From Gemmatimonadota bacterium (GTDB taxonomy: Bacteria > Gemmatimonadota > Gemmatimonadetes > Gemmatimonadales > Gemmatimonadaceae): DNA of 64,000 bases. The notes under the pieces were generated by a model. The model had not been told where the DNA came from. It saw nothing but the letters and a program-made list of their open reading frames with translations, and made no database searches. The translations under genes were made by a program, and so were the position numbers. The DNA lies in assembly GCA_014192065.1 (NCBI GenBank), contig BJHH01000006.1, positions 82,859 through 146,858 on the forward strand, read 5' to 3'. This document shows positions 56,490 through 64,000 of the stretch, piece by piece (position 1 is the first letter of the stretch; each line of letters starts with the position of its first letter).

Positions 56490-56508
56490 CGGAGCCGCGA
56501 TGACGGAG
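56481..56508 (+). repeat. 14-bp tandem duplication at the nucleotidase/small-gene junction
   Basis: CCGCGATGACGGAG occurs at 56481-56494 and 56495-56508. The first copy holds the nucleotidase stop (TGA 56487-56489), the second the start of the next gene (ATG 56500). One copy alone would give an ATGA overlap. Confidence 0.9.
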
Positions 56509-56751
56509 CCGAAGCAGCTTCGCGCATTCGTGAATGGCTCCGCCGTCTACGTCACGCTCGGCGCCACAGTACTCGATGCCGTGCGGGCCGCCGATCCCGC
56601 CGCTGCAGGTGAAGTCGAGGCCTTCACCCGCGCCATCGCCGACAGTCGCGGACTGGTTATCGATGCCGCGACAGTCGTCACCGGTGGCGCCGTGTTGCGC
56701 GTCGTGTCGTCACGCGCGCCCAAGGCCGTACGGCCAGGCGACCAGCCGTGA
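56500..56751 (+). CDS. Small conserved-looking protein, possible beta-grasp fold
   Basis: The 83-residue protein reads MTEPKQLRAFVNGSAVYVTL, GATVLDAVRAADPAAAGEVE, AFTRAIADSRGLVIDAATVV, then TGGAVLRVVSSRAPKAVRPG. The strand-turn-strand start (RAFVNGSAVYV) with an Ala-rich helix and a final 'GGAVLRVV' strand suggests a ThiS/ferredoxin-like beta-grasp fold, but there is no terminal GG. It lies between the nucleotidase and adenosine deaminase genes and overlaps the latter by 4 bases. Function unknown. Confidence 0.65.
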   Translation: MTEPKQLRAFVNGSAVYVTLGATVLDAVRAADPAAAGEVEAFTRAIADSRGLVIDAATVVTGGAVLRVVSSRAPKAVRPGDQP

Positions 56752-57803
56752 ACGCGCTCACGCGCGACCAACTGCGCCGCTTACCAAAGGCCGAACTGCA
56801 TTGCCATCTCGACGGGTCCGTTCGGCCCAGTACGCTGCTCGAACTCGGGCGCGAGTTGGGAGTCGTCATGCCGGCGCAGACTCCTGATGCGCTCGCCCAC
56901 CATATGTGGGTGCAGGATGCGCGGCACCTCGAGGACTACCTCACGCGATTCGACGTGACCCTCTCCGTGATGCAGAACGCGGCCGCGCTCGAGCGCGTGA
57001 CCTATGAACTGCTCGAGGACGCGCACGCCGAAGGTGTGCGGTACATCGAAATCCGCTATGCGCCCGTGCTCAATACGCGTGGCGGGCTGACGCTCGAAGA
57101 GGCGGTCGAGGCCCCGAAACGCGCCCTAGATCTGGCCGCAGAGAAACTCGGCATTCGCGGTGGGCTCATCGTCTGTGCGCTGCGGCACCTCGATCCCACC
57201 GTGTCGAACGCGCTCGCCCGGCTCGCCGTGGCGTACGCGGGCAAGGGCGTCGTGGGCTTCGACCTCGCCGGCGGCGAGGCGGGGCACTCGGCGACCATGC
57301 ACGCCAAGGCCTTTGCCTACGCGCGCGAGCACGGGCTCTGGTGCACCTGCCACGCGGGCGAAGGCGCCGGCGCGGACTCGGTGCGCGAGGCGGTCCATAT
57401 CTGCGGGGTGCAGCGTATCGGGCACGCCACGCGGCTCGTCGAAGATCCCCGATTGATGGACGAAGTCGGCGAACGCGGCATCGCCATCGAAGCCTGTCTC
57501 ACGAGCAACGTGCAGACGCACGCCGCCGTCGACTATGCCTCGCACCCCGTGCGTAGCTACATCGAACACGGCCTCAAGGTCACGCTCAACACCGACAATC
57601 GCTTAATGAGCCGTACCACCCTCACGGATGAGTACGCCCACGCGGTCGAGGCCCTCTCGCTCGATATCGACGCGGTCTGTCGCATTGCCAGGACCGGCTT
57701 TGAGTGCGCCTTCCTTGCCGACGACGAGCGGCGCGAACTCGTCGCCATGGCCGATGCGGAGATCGCGGCCTTCAGGCGATCGCTAACGGCGGCGAGCGCG
57801 TGA
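56748..57803 (+). CDS. add: Adenosine deaminase family protein
   Basis: This zinc enzyme deaminates adenosine (or a related nucleoside) to inosine. The 351-residue protein has the zinc motif AELHCHLDGSVRPSTL, the catalytic His in CHAGEGAGADS, IGHATRLVEDPRLMDEV, and the fourth ligand region VTLNTDNRLMSRT. GTG at 56748 overlaps the small upstream gene. A purine nucleoside phosphorylase follows, so adenosine is the likely substrate; aminodeoxyfutalosine deaminase is the alternative, given the futalosine-type genes at 8-12 kb. A 17-bp triple repeat begins at its last codons. Confidence 0.87.
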   Translation: MNALTRDQLRRLPKAELHCHLDGSVRPSTLLELGRELGVVMPAQTPDALAHHMWVQDARHLEDYLTRFDVTLSVMQNAAALERVTYELLEDAHAEGVRYIEIRYAPVLNTRGGLTLEEAVEAPKRALDLAAEKLGIRGGLIVCALRHLDPTVSNALARLAVAYAGKGVVGFDLAGGEAGHSATMHAKAFAYAREHGLWCTCHAGEGAGADSVREAVHICGVQRIGHATRLVEDPRLMDEVGERGIAIEACLTSNVQTHAAVDYASHPVRSYIEHGLKVTLNTDNRLMSRTTLTDEYAHAVEALSLDIDAVCRIARTGFECAFLADDERRELVAMADAEIAAFRRSLTAASA

Positions 57804-57846
57804 CGCCGTGGGGCGCGTGACGCCGTGGGGCGCGTGATGCCGTGGG
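57796..57846 (+). repeat. 17-bp tandem repeat across the add/pnp junction, three copies
   Basis: GCGCGTGACGCCGTGGG lies at 57796-57812 and 57813-57829; the third copy (57830-57846) differs by one C-to-T change, GATGCC, which makes the pnp ATG at 57837. The first copy holds the add stop (57801-57803). Confidence 0.93.
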
Positions 57847-58658
57847 GCGCTGACGCAGCCAACGAAGCAGCGGCGGTGATTCGCGCCAAGCTGCGCGTCG
57901 GTTCACCGGTGGCGGCCATCGTCCTCGGATCTGGCCTGGGTGATCTGGTCGGCCGCCTCCGAGACGCGCAGTCGCTCAGCTACACCGACATTCCGGGATT
58001 TTCTGCGACGGCCGTCGACGGACACGCCGGCACGCTGACCGTCGGCACACTCGCTGGGCGCGAAGTGGTCGCGCTCGCCGGCCGCTTTCACATGTATGAG
58101 GGGCACGTCGCGCGCGCGGCAGCCTTTCCGGTGCGGGTGATGCACGCACTCGGTATCCGCACGCTCTTCGTGAGCAACGCGGCCGGCGGACTGAATCCGT
58201 CATTCGAGCCGGGCACCCTGGTGCTGATCGACGATCAGATCAATCTCACCGGGCAGAATCCACTCACCGGGCCAGTCGAACGCGGAGACCTCCGCTTTCC
58301 CGACCTCTCCGCGCCCTATTCCCCGCGCTTGCAGGCGCTTGTGGTGGCCGCGGCCAAGGAGGTGGGCGTCCCGCTCAAGCGTGGCGTCTATGTCGGACTC
58401 ATGGGGCCGGTCTACGAGACGCCCGCCGAGGTGCGGATGCTCCAAACCCTTGGCGCCGACCTGACGGGAATGTCCACCGTGAGCGAAGCGATTGTTGCGG
58501 CGGCGCTCCGTATGGAGTTCGTCGGCGTGAGTCTCGTCACGAACAAGGCGGCTGGGCTCTCGGGCGAGCCAGTGCGTCACGAAGATGTGATGGTGGCAGC
58601 GGGCCGGGCCGCGAAGGGTTTCGGCGAGTTGGTCGAGCGGTTCGTGCAACTGCTGTAG
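57837..58658 (+). CDS. Purine nucleoside phosphorylase
   Basis: PNP splits purine nucleosides with phosphate into base and ribose-1-phosphate. The 273-residue protein begins MPWGADAANEAAAVIRAKL, has the phosphate loop IVLGSGLGDLVGRLRD, the His in AGRFHMYEGHVARAAAF, VSNAAGGLNPSFEPGTLVLI, the base-binding GPVYETPAEVRMLQTLGADL with GMSTVSEA, and VTNKAAGLSG. It belongs to the trimeric PNP/MTAP family. The start ATG arose in the third repeat copy. With the nucleotidase and deaminase it makes a purine salvage line. Confidence 0.92.
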   Translation: MPWGADAANEAAAVIRAKLRVGSPVAAIVLGSGLGDLVGRLRDAQSLSYTDIPGFSATAVDGHAGTLTVGTLAGREVVALAGRFHMYEGHVARAAAFPVRVMHALGIRTLFVSNAAGGLNPSFEPGTLVLIDDQINLTGQNPLTGPVERGDLRFPDLSAPYSPRLQALVVAAAKEVGVPLKRGVYVGLMGPVYETPAEVRMLQTLGADLTGMSTVSEAIVAAALRMEFVGVSLVTNKAAGLSGEPVRHEDVMVAAGRAAKGFGELVERFVQLL

Positions 58659-58741
58659 TCACGCAGTCGCTACGCAGTCGCCACCGAGTTCACGCAACAT
58701 CCAGCAAGGGGTTTGCGATTGTTAGTCGGTGTGCGCTGCGG

Positions 58742-59623
58742 CTAACGCCCCGCCTTTTTCGACGGCGGGCTCGGCGGCAACGCGATCAGCCGTTTCCGGA
58801 ATGCCTGGAAGCTCGGCGAGTCCTGCGTCAGCCCGCGGAGTAGCTCCTTCGGCTGTTGCGCGATCAACGCCTGCGTGGTCGCGATCCGGTCTTCTTCGAG
58901 AGGATGCGACAGGAGGAATGCATCTACGCCAGCAGGGCGGGCTTTGCGTTCGTCGAGCAGAATCCGGAACAACTGCGGAATGCCTGATGGGTCGATCCCA
59001 GCGCGAATCACGGTCTTCACGCCCTCCGCGTCGGCCTCTGACTCGTCGTTGCGGCTGAACTTCGCAAACACGCCGCCCGCGGCGAACTGAATCAGGTCAC
59101 CGGCGCCGCTCGCGCAGACGTCGGTCAGGATGCAGGTCAATGTCATGCCGATATTAGCACCCTGCGCCTTCCGCATCTGCTGGATGCTGTGCCGTTGCGT
59201 TACGTGGGCGATTTCGTGGCCGAGCACTCCGGCGACATGCGCGATGCTGGTGGCCTTTTCGATGAGGCCCCGGTTGACGTAGATGTAGCCGCCGGGCAGG
59301 GCGAAGGCGTTGATCTCCGGCGCATCGACGATCGAGAAATGCCAGCTGAGCGAGCGGTCGTCGGTCATGCCGGCCAGCGAATCGCCCAGTACGGTGATGT
59401 AACGCACGATCTCGGGGTCGCGAACGAGCGGCAGTTCTTGTTCGATCTTCGCCGCGTAACTGACGCCCATCTCGACTTCGCGTTGTTGCGACACGGCGCA
59501 CGCGGCGAGCGAAATGGCGAGGGTCAACCCAAGGGCCAACCCGCCTAACAGTTTGGATGCCAGCCTGGGGACCAGCTTCGATGCCAGCCTTTGTGCCAAC
59601 GCCGGGGCACCGACTGGGGCCAC
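58742..59623 (-). CDS. M48-family zinc metalloprotease, lipoprotein
   Basis: The protein has a lipobox (ALGLTLAISLAACAV) and the M48 domain: AFALPGGYIYVNRGLIEKAT, the zinc site VLGHEIAHVTQRHSIQQM (HExxH), and the third ligand Glu in SRNDESEADAEGVK. It is like BepA/LoiP-type envelope proteases that edit outer-membrane proteins. The start is uncertain: the frame stays open to 59707, and GTG at 59665, GTG at 59623 and TTG at 59599 are candidates. I chose 59623 because it leaves room for the opposite gene's promoter, though the signal region is still long. That region carries a 24-bp repeat (RLASKL twice). Confidence 0.85.
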   Translation of the reverse strand: MAPVGAPALAQRLASKLVPRLASKLLGGLALGLTLAISLAACAVSQQREVEMGVSYAAKIEQELPLVRDPEIVRYITVLGDSLAGMTDDRSLSWHFSIVDAPEINAFALPGGYIYVNRGLIEKATSIAHVAGVLGHEIAHVTQRHSIQQMRKAQGANIGMTLTCILTDVCASGAGDLIQFAAGGVFAKFSRNDESEADAEGVKTVIRAGIDPSGIPQLFRILLDERKARPAGVDAFLLSHPLEEDRIATTQALIAQQPKELLRGLTQDSPSFQAFRKRLIALPPSPPSKKAGR

Positions 59624-59698
59624 CCGCTTCGGGTGGCGCGTCGTAGTTTTAAGCGCAGTGGGCACGCGGAGTGGTCGAAGAGTCACGTCAGGGGCGTC

Positions 59699-60496
59699 AT
59701 GAATCAAAAACAGGCGGCAACACCGGCGACGTCACCAGCGCGTTTGTTAACCCTCGCTAGGGATCTCAAACGTCGCAAGGCGCGCGAACGCCACGCGCTA
59801 TTCGTCGCCGAAGGGGTGCGGTCAGTCGAGGAAGTCGTGCGTTCCAGCGTGGTGCTTCGCGGCGCATTGGTGACCGACGTGCTGCTGTCCGGCCCGCGTG
59901 CCGAGGCCCTGATCACGTTGCTCGCCGCGCGTGGCGCCGAGTGCGTGACTGTTACCGAAGCTGAATTTCTATCTGCCGCCGGGACCGACAATCCGCAGGG
60001 TGTGCTCGCGATCGCCGAGGTGCCGGAACGCTCGCTCGAGTCGCTGGCGCCAGCGGACCTCGCCCGGGTGCTCGTGCTCGACGCCATTCAGGATCCCGGC
60101 AACGTCGGCGCGCTGATCCGTACCGCAGCGGCGCTCGGCGCGCGCACCGTGGTCGCGCTGCCTGGTACAGCCGACCCGTGGAACTCCAAGGTGGTGCGCG
60201 CCGCCGCCGGCGGCCACTTTCATCTGGCCGTGACGCACGCCGATCTCTCCGAACTCATCAACATGCTTGCCGCCGCCAACGTCCCGCTCTGGGGCGCGGA
60301 CGCGGGTGGTCGCCCGGTGACGGAGTTGCGCGCGCCGGGCACTTTCGCACTGGCGATGGGCAACGAAGGCGCGGGACTCAGTGCCGGCGTTCGGCTGGCC
60401 GCCGCCGAGTTGGTGGCGCTGCCGATGTCGCCGGGAGTCGAGTCGCTCAACGTCGCAGTGGCCGCAGGGGTGCTCCTCTACGCGCTCGGCCGATGA
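59699..60496 (+). CDS. SpoU/TrmH-family RNA 2'-O-methyltransferase
   Basis: The 265-residue protein methylates RNA ribose with SAM through a trefoil-knot fold. An N-terminal substrate-binding domain (LARDLKRRKARERHALFVAE) is followed by the three SpoU motifs: LDAIQDPGNVGALIRTAAAL, FALAMGNEGAGLS, and LPMSPGVESLNVAVAAGVLL. ATG at 59699. The target (23S rRNA or tRNA) is not clear; RlmB-like enzymes are the nearest style. The prepilin peptidase gene overlaps its stop by 4 bases. Confidence 0.88.
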   Translation: MNQKQAATPATSPARLLTLARDLKRRKARERHALFVAEGVRSVEEVVRSSVVLRGALVTDVLLSGPRAEALITLLAARGAECVTVTEAEFLSAAGTDNPQGVLAIAEVPERSLESLAPADLARVLVLDAIQDPGNVGALIRTAAALGARTVVALPGTADPWNSKVVRAAAGGHFHLAVTHADLSELINMLAAANVPLWGADAGGRPVTELRAPGTFALAMGNEGAGLSAGVRLAAAELVALPMSPGVESLNVAVAAGVLLYALGR

Positions 60497-61314
60497 GCGC
60501 CGGCGCGTCGGGAATCGCGTTTATGCTCGGCGCCTGTGTCGGGTCGTTTCTGAACGTCTGCATCCTCCGGTGGCCGGCCAACGCGTCGGTCGTGAGGCCA
60601 CGCTCGAGCTGTCCGCGATGCAGCCACGGCCTCGCCTGGTACGACAACATTCCCGTCCTGTCCTGGTTCGTGCTGCGCGCGCGGTGCCGCAATTGTCGCG
60701 AGCCCATCGCGGCGCTCTACCCGATCGTCGAGGCGTTGACCGGTCTGATCTGGGTGTTGGCTCTGTGGTACGCGGGCCCGTCGTTTATGGCGCTGCGCCT
60801 CGCCGTCTTCGCGACGATCCTCCTCGGCGTCGCGATCACCGATTTCCGCGACTACGTGATTCCCGACGGCTTCACCGTGACGGGTCTCCTGTTCCTCGGT
60901 GTGGCCAGTGTGATCGGCGCGTGGACCGGTTCGGAATTTCCATTCGCCGATCCCGTCGACGCCCTCTTTGGCGCCTGCGTCGGCGCTGGCGCCATTACCA
61001 TCGTCGGCTGGCTCGGCGAAGTGGCGCTCAAAAAAGAGGCGATGGGCTTCGGTGATTCGACCCTGATGGCGATGGCCGGCGCTGCGCTCGGCCCCGGTCG
61101 TGCGCTACTGACCGTACTGATTGCGGCGATCCTCGGCGCCGTCATATTCGTGGGCGTCGTCATTCCCATTGGCTGGTGGCGCGCCCGCGCCCGCGGCGTG
61201 CCGTTCGAGACGCCCCTCGTGCCGTTCGGTGTATTTCTTGCGCCAGCGGCCGTGCTCGCCCTCATCTGGGGCGACGCGGTGCTCGGCTGGTATATCGGCC
61301 GACTCACCGGGTAA
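60493..61314 (+). CDS. pilD: Prepilin peptidase / N-methyltransferase
   Basis: PilD cleaves leader peptides of type IV pilins and type II pseudopilins and methylates the new N-terminus. The 273-residue membrane protein has GACVGSFLNVCILRWP, two CxxC pairs in the methylase part (SCPRCSHGLAWYDNIPVLSW, CRNCREPIAALYP), and the two catalytic Asp motifs ITDFRDYVIPDGF and EAMGFGDSTLMAMAG (GxGD). ATG at 60493 overlaps the methyltransferase stop. No pilin gene lies in the window. Confidence 0.92.
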   Translation: MSAGASGIAFMLGACVGSFLNVCILRWPANASVVRPRSSCPRCSHGLAWYDNIPVLSWFVLRARCRNCREPIAALYPIVEALTGLIWVLALWYAGPSFMALRLAVFATILLGVAITDFRDYVIPDGFTVTGLLFLGVASVIGAWTGSEFPFADPVDALFGACVGAGAITIVGWLGEVALKKEAMGFGDSTLMAMAGAALGPGRALLTVLIAAILGAVIFVGVVIPIGWWRARARGVPFETPLVPFGVFLAPAAVLALIWGDAVLGWYIGRLTG

Positions 61315-61326
61315 CGCCGCGTCAAC

Positions 61327-61728
61327 GTGCCGTCCGGTGACGGAGACGTTGGAGCTCAGTGGCTATGGGACAGTTGTGGCCGCGTGCAAGCCACTCGTTC
61401 CGAGGCCTGGGCCGAACTTCTTGAAGCGGCGATAGCAGCGAATGGGGCTGATGCCGTCCGCAAGCAGTTGGAGTCGGCGGAGCTGGCCGTAGCAGGCGGG
61501 TCCACCTCGTTCGCGATGTTCTGCGCCAATGGCCCCATGACCAAGGCGGAGGCGGAGCGATCCTTCAGCGCATGGACAGATCAATTCACGCAGGGTGACG
61601 GTTCGCCCGAATGGCGTCGCGGTGACGCGGTGCAGATCGCAGCCCTCACGAGTGAAGTGGCGCGGCTCGCGATTCTGATAGAGGCCCGTGGCGGGTTGCT
61701 CTTGCCCCCTTCACGGGCGTTGAGATAG
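61327..61728 (+). CDS. Hypothetical protein
   Basis: The 133-residue ORF (GTG at 61327, 12 bases after pilD) contains helical stretches AWAELLEAAIAANGADAVRK and QIAALTSEVARLAILIEARG and a middle part TSFAMFCANGPMTKAEAERS. It has no signal peptide or membrane segment, and I recognise no family. Codon third positions are GC-rich as in real genes here. Confidence 0.5.
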   Translation: MPSGDGDVGAQWLWDSCGRVQATRSEAWAELLEAAIAANGADAVRKQLESAELAVAGGSTSFAMFCANGPMTKAEAERSFSAWTDQFTQGDGSPEWRRGDAVQIAALTSEVARLAILIEARGGLLLPPSRALR

Positions 61729-61783
61729 CGTACTATTCGTGCGCGCCTTGGTGCGCGCCGGCCGGTTAACTCCGTTGAGCTCG

Positions 61784-63355
61784 ATGCCCGCTCCTGCCAC
61801 TCGATTTCGCGTCAACCCAGGGGTCGCGCTGTTTTTTACCGCGCTCCTCTTCCTGGGCGTGTCCCTCTTCCGTGATTACGGCATCTCGTGGGACGAGATA
61901 CCAACGCGCGAGTTCGGGCAGATGTATGTCGCGCAGCACATTCCGGACATCCACGCGCTTGAGGCGTTGCGCGCCGAAAAGGGGCCTGCGTGGGAGCGCC
62001 ATGGCCCAGTGTTCGAAATTGTGCTGGCCAACATCGAGCGCGTCGCCGCATTCACAGATATTCGCTCCGTGTTCTTCGTGCGTCATTTCGCGACCTTCCT
62101 CGTGTTCATGCTGGGCGTGGCGTTGTTCTACGCGTTCTGCCGACGACGGTTCAGCACAGGGTTATCGCTTTTCGCGGCCGGGATGCTCGTGCTGACGCCA
62201 ATCTTTTTTGCGCACGCATTTTACAACACGAAAGACGTGCCATTCCTCACGCTCTTCGTCGCGACGATGTTCACGTTGTGCGTGTGGCTCGAGCGACCCT
62301 CGTGGCCGATCGTCATCGGCCACGGGTTAGTCACGTCGATGCTGGTGAGTACGCGTGTGCTCGGATTGCTGGCCATCGGCTTCACGGTCGTATTGACTCT
62401 GCTGCGGCACCGTGACCGCGCAGCGCGCATTCGCCTTGCTGCCTATGCGGTGTTGATCGCGCTGCTGCTACCGGTGTTCTGGCCCGTACTACGGATTGAT
62501 TACTGGGGTGTGTTTTCACAGGCGGTCCTTAACGCGAGTAGCAACACGCTAAGTCCGCGATCGGTGATGTTTTGGGGCGAGTCCATCTCGCCCAAGCAAT
62601 TGCCTTGGCACTACATCCCGTCGTGGATGTTGGTCACCATCCCGATTCCGTATCTCGTACTGTTTGCCGCTGGCGTGGCGGTCGTGGCGCGTCGGACCAT
62701 TACAGGATGGCGCGGCGTATTGCAGGCGCCGCGTCAGGATGTGGTGGTGGTATGCTGGTTTGCCGCACCGTTGTTGATGACGATCGTGCTGCATCCAATT
62801 CTGTATGACGGATGGCGGCATTTGTATTTCGTCTACCCAGCGCTCTTGTATCTCGGCGTATGCGGCGCTGAGGCCGCGTGGATCTGGGGTCGTCGGTGGA
62901 CGGCGGACTGGCCGGAGCGCCGACGTACCGTAGTAGCAGTGGCTGCGGTGGCGCTATGCCTCGCGCCATCGGTGAACTTCATGGCGACGAGCCATCCATT
63001 TGAGCATCTGTACTTCAACAAGATCGCCGGCGCTGATCTTGCCACCGCGCGCAGTCGTTTCGACTTCGACTATTGGGGATTATCGTACCGACCGATGCTG
63101 GAGCGTTTGGTGCGCATGGACTCATCTGCGGTCATTAAGGTGCGCGTCGAGAACTACCCCGGGGTGGTCAACTCGCTGATGCTCGTGCCGAGCGATCGTC
63201 GTCGCCTCCAGTATGTGCAGTCGATCAAGGAAGCCGACTACTTCATCACTAATTTTCGGTATCCCGACGACCCCACGCCTTCGACAGGAGAGTTGTTCTC
63301 GCTTCGGCTTGGGACTGCGACTATTGCTTCGCTGTTCAAGGTGCCCAAGCCGTAA
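61784..63355 (+). CDS. GT-C-type membrane glycosyltransferase (PMT/ArnT-like)
   Basis: The 523-residue protein has about 10-11 hydrophobic segments and, after TM1, the GT-C acidic motif RDYGISWDEIPTREFGQMY, then NTKDVPFLTLFVATMFTLCV and HPILYDGWRHLYFVYPALLY. Such enzymes transfer sugars from polyprenyl phosphate on the periplasmic side. The C-terminal 120 residues are soluble. ATG at 61784 fits TM1; GTG at 61739 is possible. TACTAT at 61731-61736 may be its -10. The substrate is unknown. Confidence 0.75.
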   Translation: MPAPATRFRVNPGVALFFTALLFLGVSLFRDYGISWDEIPTREFGQMYVAQHIPDIHALEALRAEKGPAWERHGPVFEIVLANIERVAAFTDIRSVFFVRHFATFLVFMLGVALFYAFCRRRFSTGLSLFAAGMLVLTPIFFAHAFYNTKDVPFLTLFVATMFTLCVWLERPSWPIVIGHGLVTSMLVSTRVLGLLAIGFTVVLTLLRHRDRAARIRLAAYAVLIALLLPVFWPVLRIDYWGVFSQAVLNASSNTLSPRSVMFWGESISPKQLPWHYIPSWMLVTIPIPYLVLFAAGVAVVARRTITGWRGVLQAPRQDVVVVCWFAAPLLMTIVLHPILYDGWRHLYFVYPALLYLGVCGAEAAWIWGRRWTADWPERRRTVVAVAAVALCLAPSVNFMATSHPFEHLYFNKIAGADLATARSRFDFDYWGLSYRPMLERLVRMDSSAVIKVRVENYPGVVNSLMLVPSDRRRLQYVQSIKEADYFITNFRYPDDPTPSTGELFSLRLGTATIASLFKVPKP

Positions 63356-63820
63356 GCGATACGAAGCGGGATAGGAATGTCAATCGCGGTCCTTTGCGGA
63401 TCGCTCGCGCGGTTGGGCCTGCGGTTTGCAGTAGATGGTTTATGCGAGGCCGGATTTGGCCTAGCGGTACGGGTGGCCGGGGCGAACCTGATTCGGACGA
63501 GTTAGCTTGGGGTTTGGTCAAGCGGTCGTGGTCGTACGTTAGAGATGCGAATGCGCCGCTCGCCGACTGCTACTTGCCCGAAATCCGAGGACACTCAATG
63601 AGTCGAGTCTCGCGCTCGTGCGTCGTACCCCTTGTTGCGCTGACGGCAGTTGCTTGGCCCGCTCCCATATCGCAAATGGGCACGGTTATTAGCGCCCAAG
63701 TCGCCACTGAGGCACTTGACCAACAGCGCCGCCGCCGGCGATGCCTGCGCGGTGGAGCGCCCTCTCCGAGGCGACCGGAAAACGCATTCGGTCGTTGCCG
63801 ATCGGGACGAAGCTGAACGG
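63356..63820 (+). other. 465 bases without a confident gene
   Basis: Base composition is less GC-rich than elsewhere. The best ORF is ATG 63598 to 63816 (72 codons: MSRVSRSCVVPLVALTAVAW, then an Arg-rich tail), with GAGG about 10 bases upstream and a signal-like start, but the tail is unlike a real protein. I see no repeat or RNA structure. Confidence 0.4.
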
Positions 63821-64000
63821 ATGAGTCGAAAGGCGACACCTCGAGCAGGGGGGCAGGCAACAGAACAGCCGCAGCTGCTGATTGACGCGGCCATTGCAGT
63901 ATTCATACTGCTTTTCATCGCGTACTATGCAAGAACCACGCTGACGCCAGACGGCGTCGCGTATTTTGAGAACGCGGCACTATTCGCGCGTGGGCAGTGG
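63821..64000 (+). CDS. Start of a membrane protein, cut by the window edge
   Basis: ATG at 63821 opens 60 codons to the last base without a stop. A hydrophobic segment (AAIAVFILLFIAYYA, about residues 24-38) is followed by RTTLTPDGVAYFENAALFAR. The 'TPD..AYFENA..FA.G' motif after TM1 is common in GT-C or DUF2029-type glycosyltransferases, which fits the neighbour at 61784. The family is a guess from 60 residues. Confidence 0.55.
   Translation, partial: MSRKATPRAGGQATEQPQLLIDAAIAVFILLFIAYYARTTLTPDGVAYFENAALFARGQW

Noticed and set aside
63394..63597. Coding start of a 140-codon ORF
   Set aside because: No SD, no family resemblance; composition is unlike a gene.

Overview
The window comes from a GC-rich, Gram-negative bacterium. 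Lipopolysaccharide-type enzymes (a GT9 glycosyltransferase and a KdkA/WaaP-like kinase), a TonB-dependent receptor, several lipoproteins and an outer-membrane barrel-like protein show a diderm envelope. A menaquinone cluster of the futalosine (Mqn) type, tightly overlapping genes and the overall protein style fit Gemmatimonadota best; this assignment is an inference from family resemblance, not from a marker-gene search. No rRNA, CRISPR array, prophage or insertion sequence was seen. There is one tRNA, Leu (UAG).

Layout. 1-2207: an SH3-domain protein cut by the window edge, an M15-type peptidase with an EF-hand-like loop, and a gene broken by an amber codon. 2293-7772: guaB, an amino-acid permease, nrnA and an Mrp-type ATPase. 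8116-11871: four overlapping genes for late menaquinone synthesis (methyltransferase, UbiD-, UbiA- and UbiX-type). 11888-17044: a YfcE-type phosphoesterase, then leftward metB-like, purD, mutM and a short UvrC-like nuclease. 17093-21608: glmM, glmS, dtd and maf rightward. 21561-25028: leftward GT9, LPS kinase and trpE. 25095-28084: an outer-membrane-type protein, a small ORF and a Nudix hydrolase. 28113-37496: a leftward protein-homeostasis run (dnaK, degP-like, tRNA-Leu, tig, clpP, clpX, engB, a secreted protein and a hexapeptide acyltransferase).

37840-56489 is a phosphate island. Rightward come a PhoU-like Pit accessory protein, the Pit transporter and polyphosphate kinase. Leftward come uridine kinase, phoB, phoR, a TonB-dependent receptor, two lipoproteins, pstS and ppx. 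A double-headed secreted 5'-nucleotidase follows. PstCAB is absent, so phosphate entry seems to rest here on the TonB receptor, PstS and Pit. The nucleotidase leads into adenosine deaminase and purine nucleoside phosphorylase, which links phosphate release from nucleotides to purine salvage. 58742-64000 holds an M48 lipoprotein protease, a SpoU-type RNA methyltransferase, a prepilin peptidase, a GT-C glycosyltransferase and the start of another membrane protein.

Two genome-style features recur. Several first genes have a -10-like hexamer only 5-8 bases before the start codon and no clear Shine-Dalgarno site, which suggests leaderless transcripts; the clearest case is the 48-base divergent metB/glmM gap. 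Short perfect tandem duplications (10-17 bases, not multiples of three) sit just after stop codons at six junctions, while tandem repeats inside genes are multiples of three. Several gene remnants are also present.
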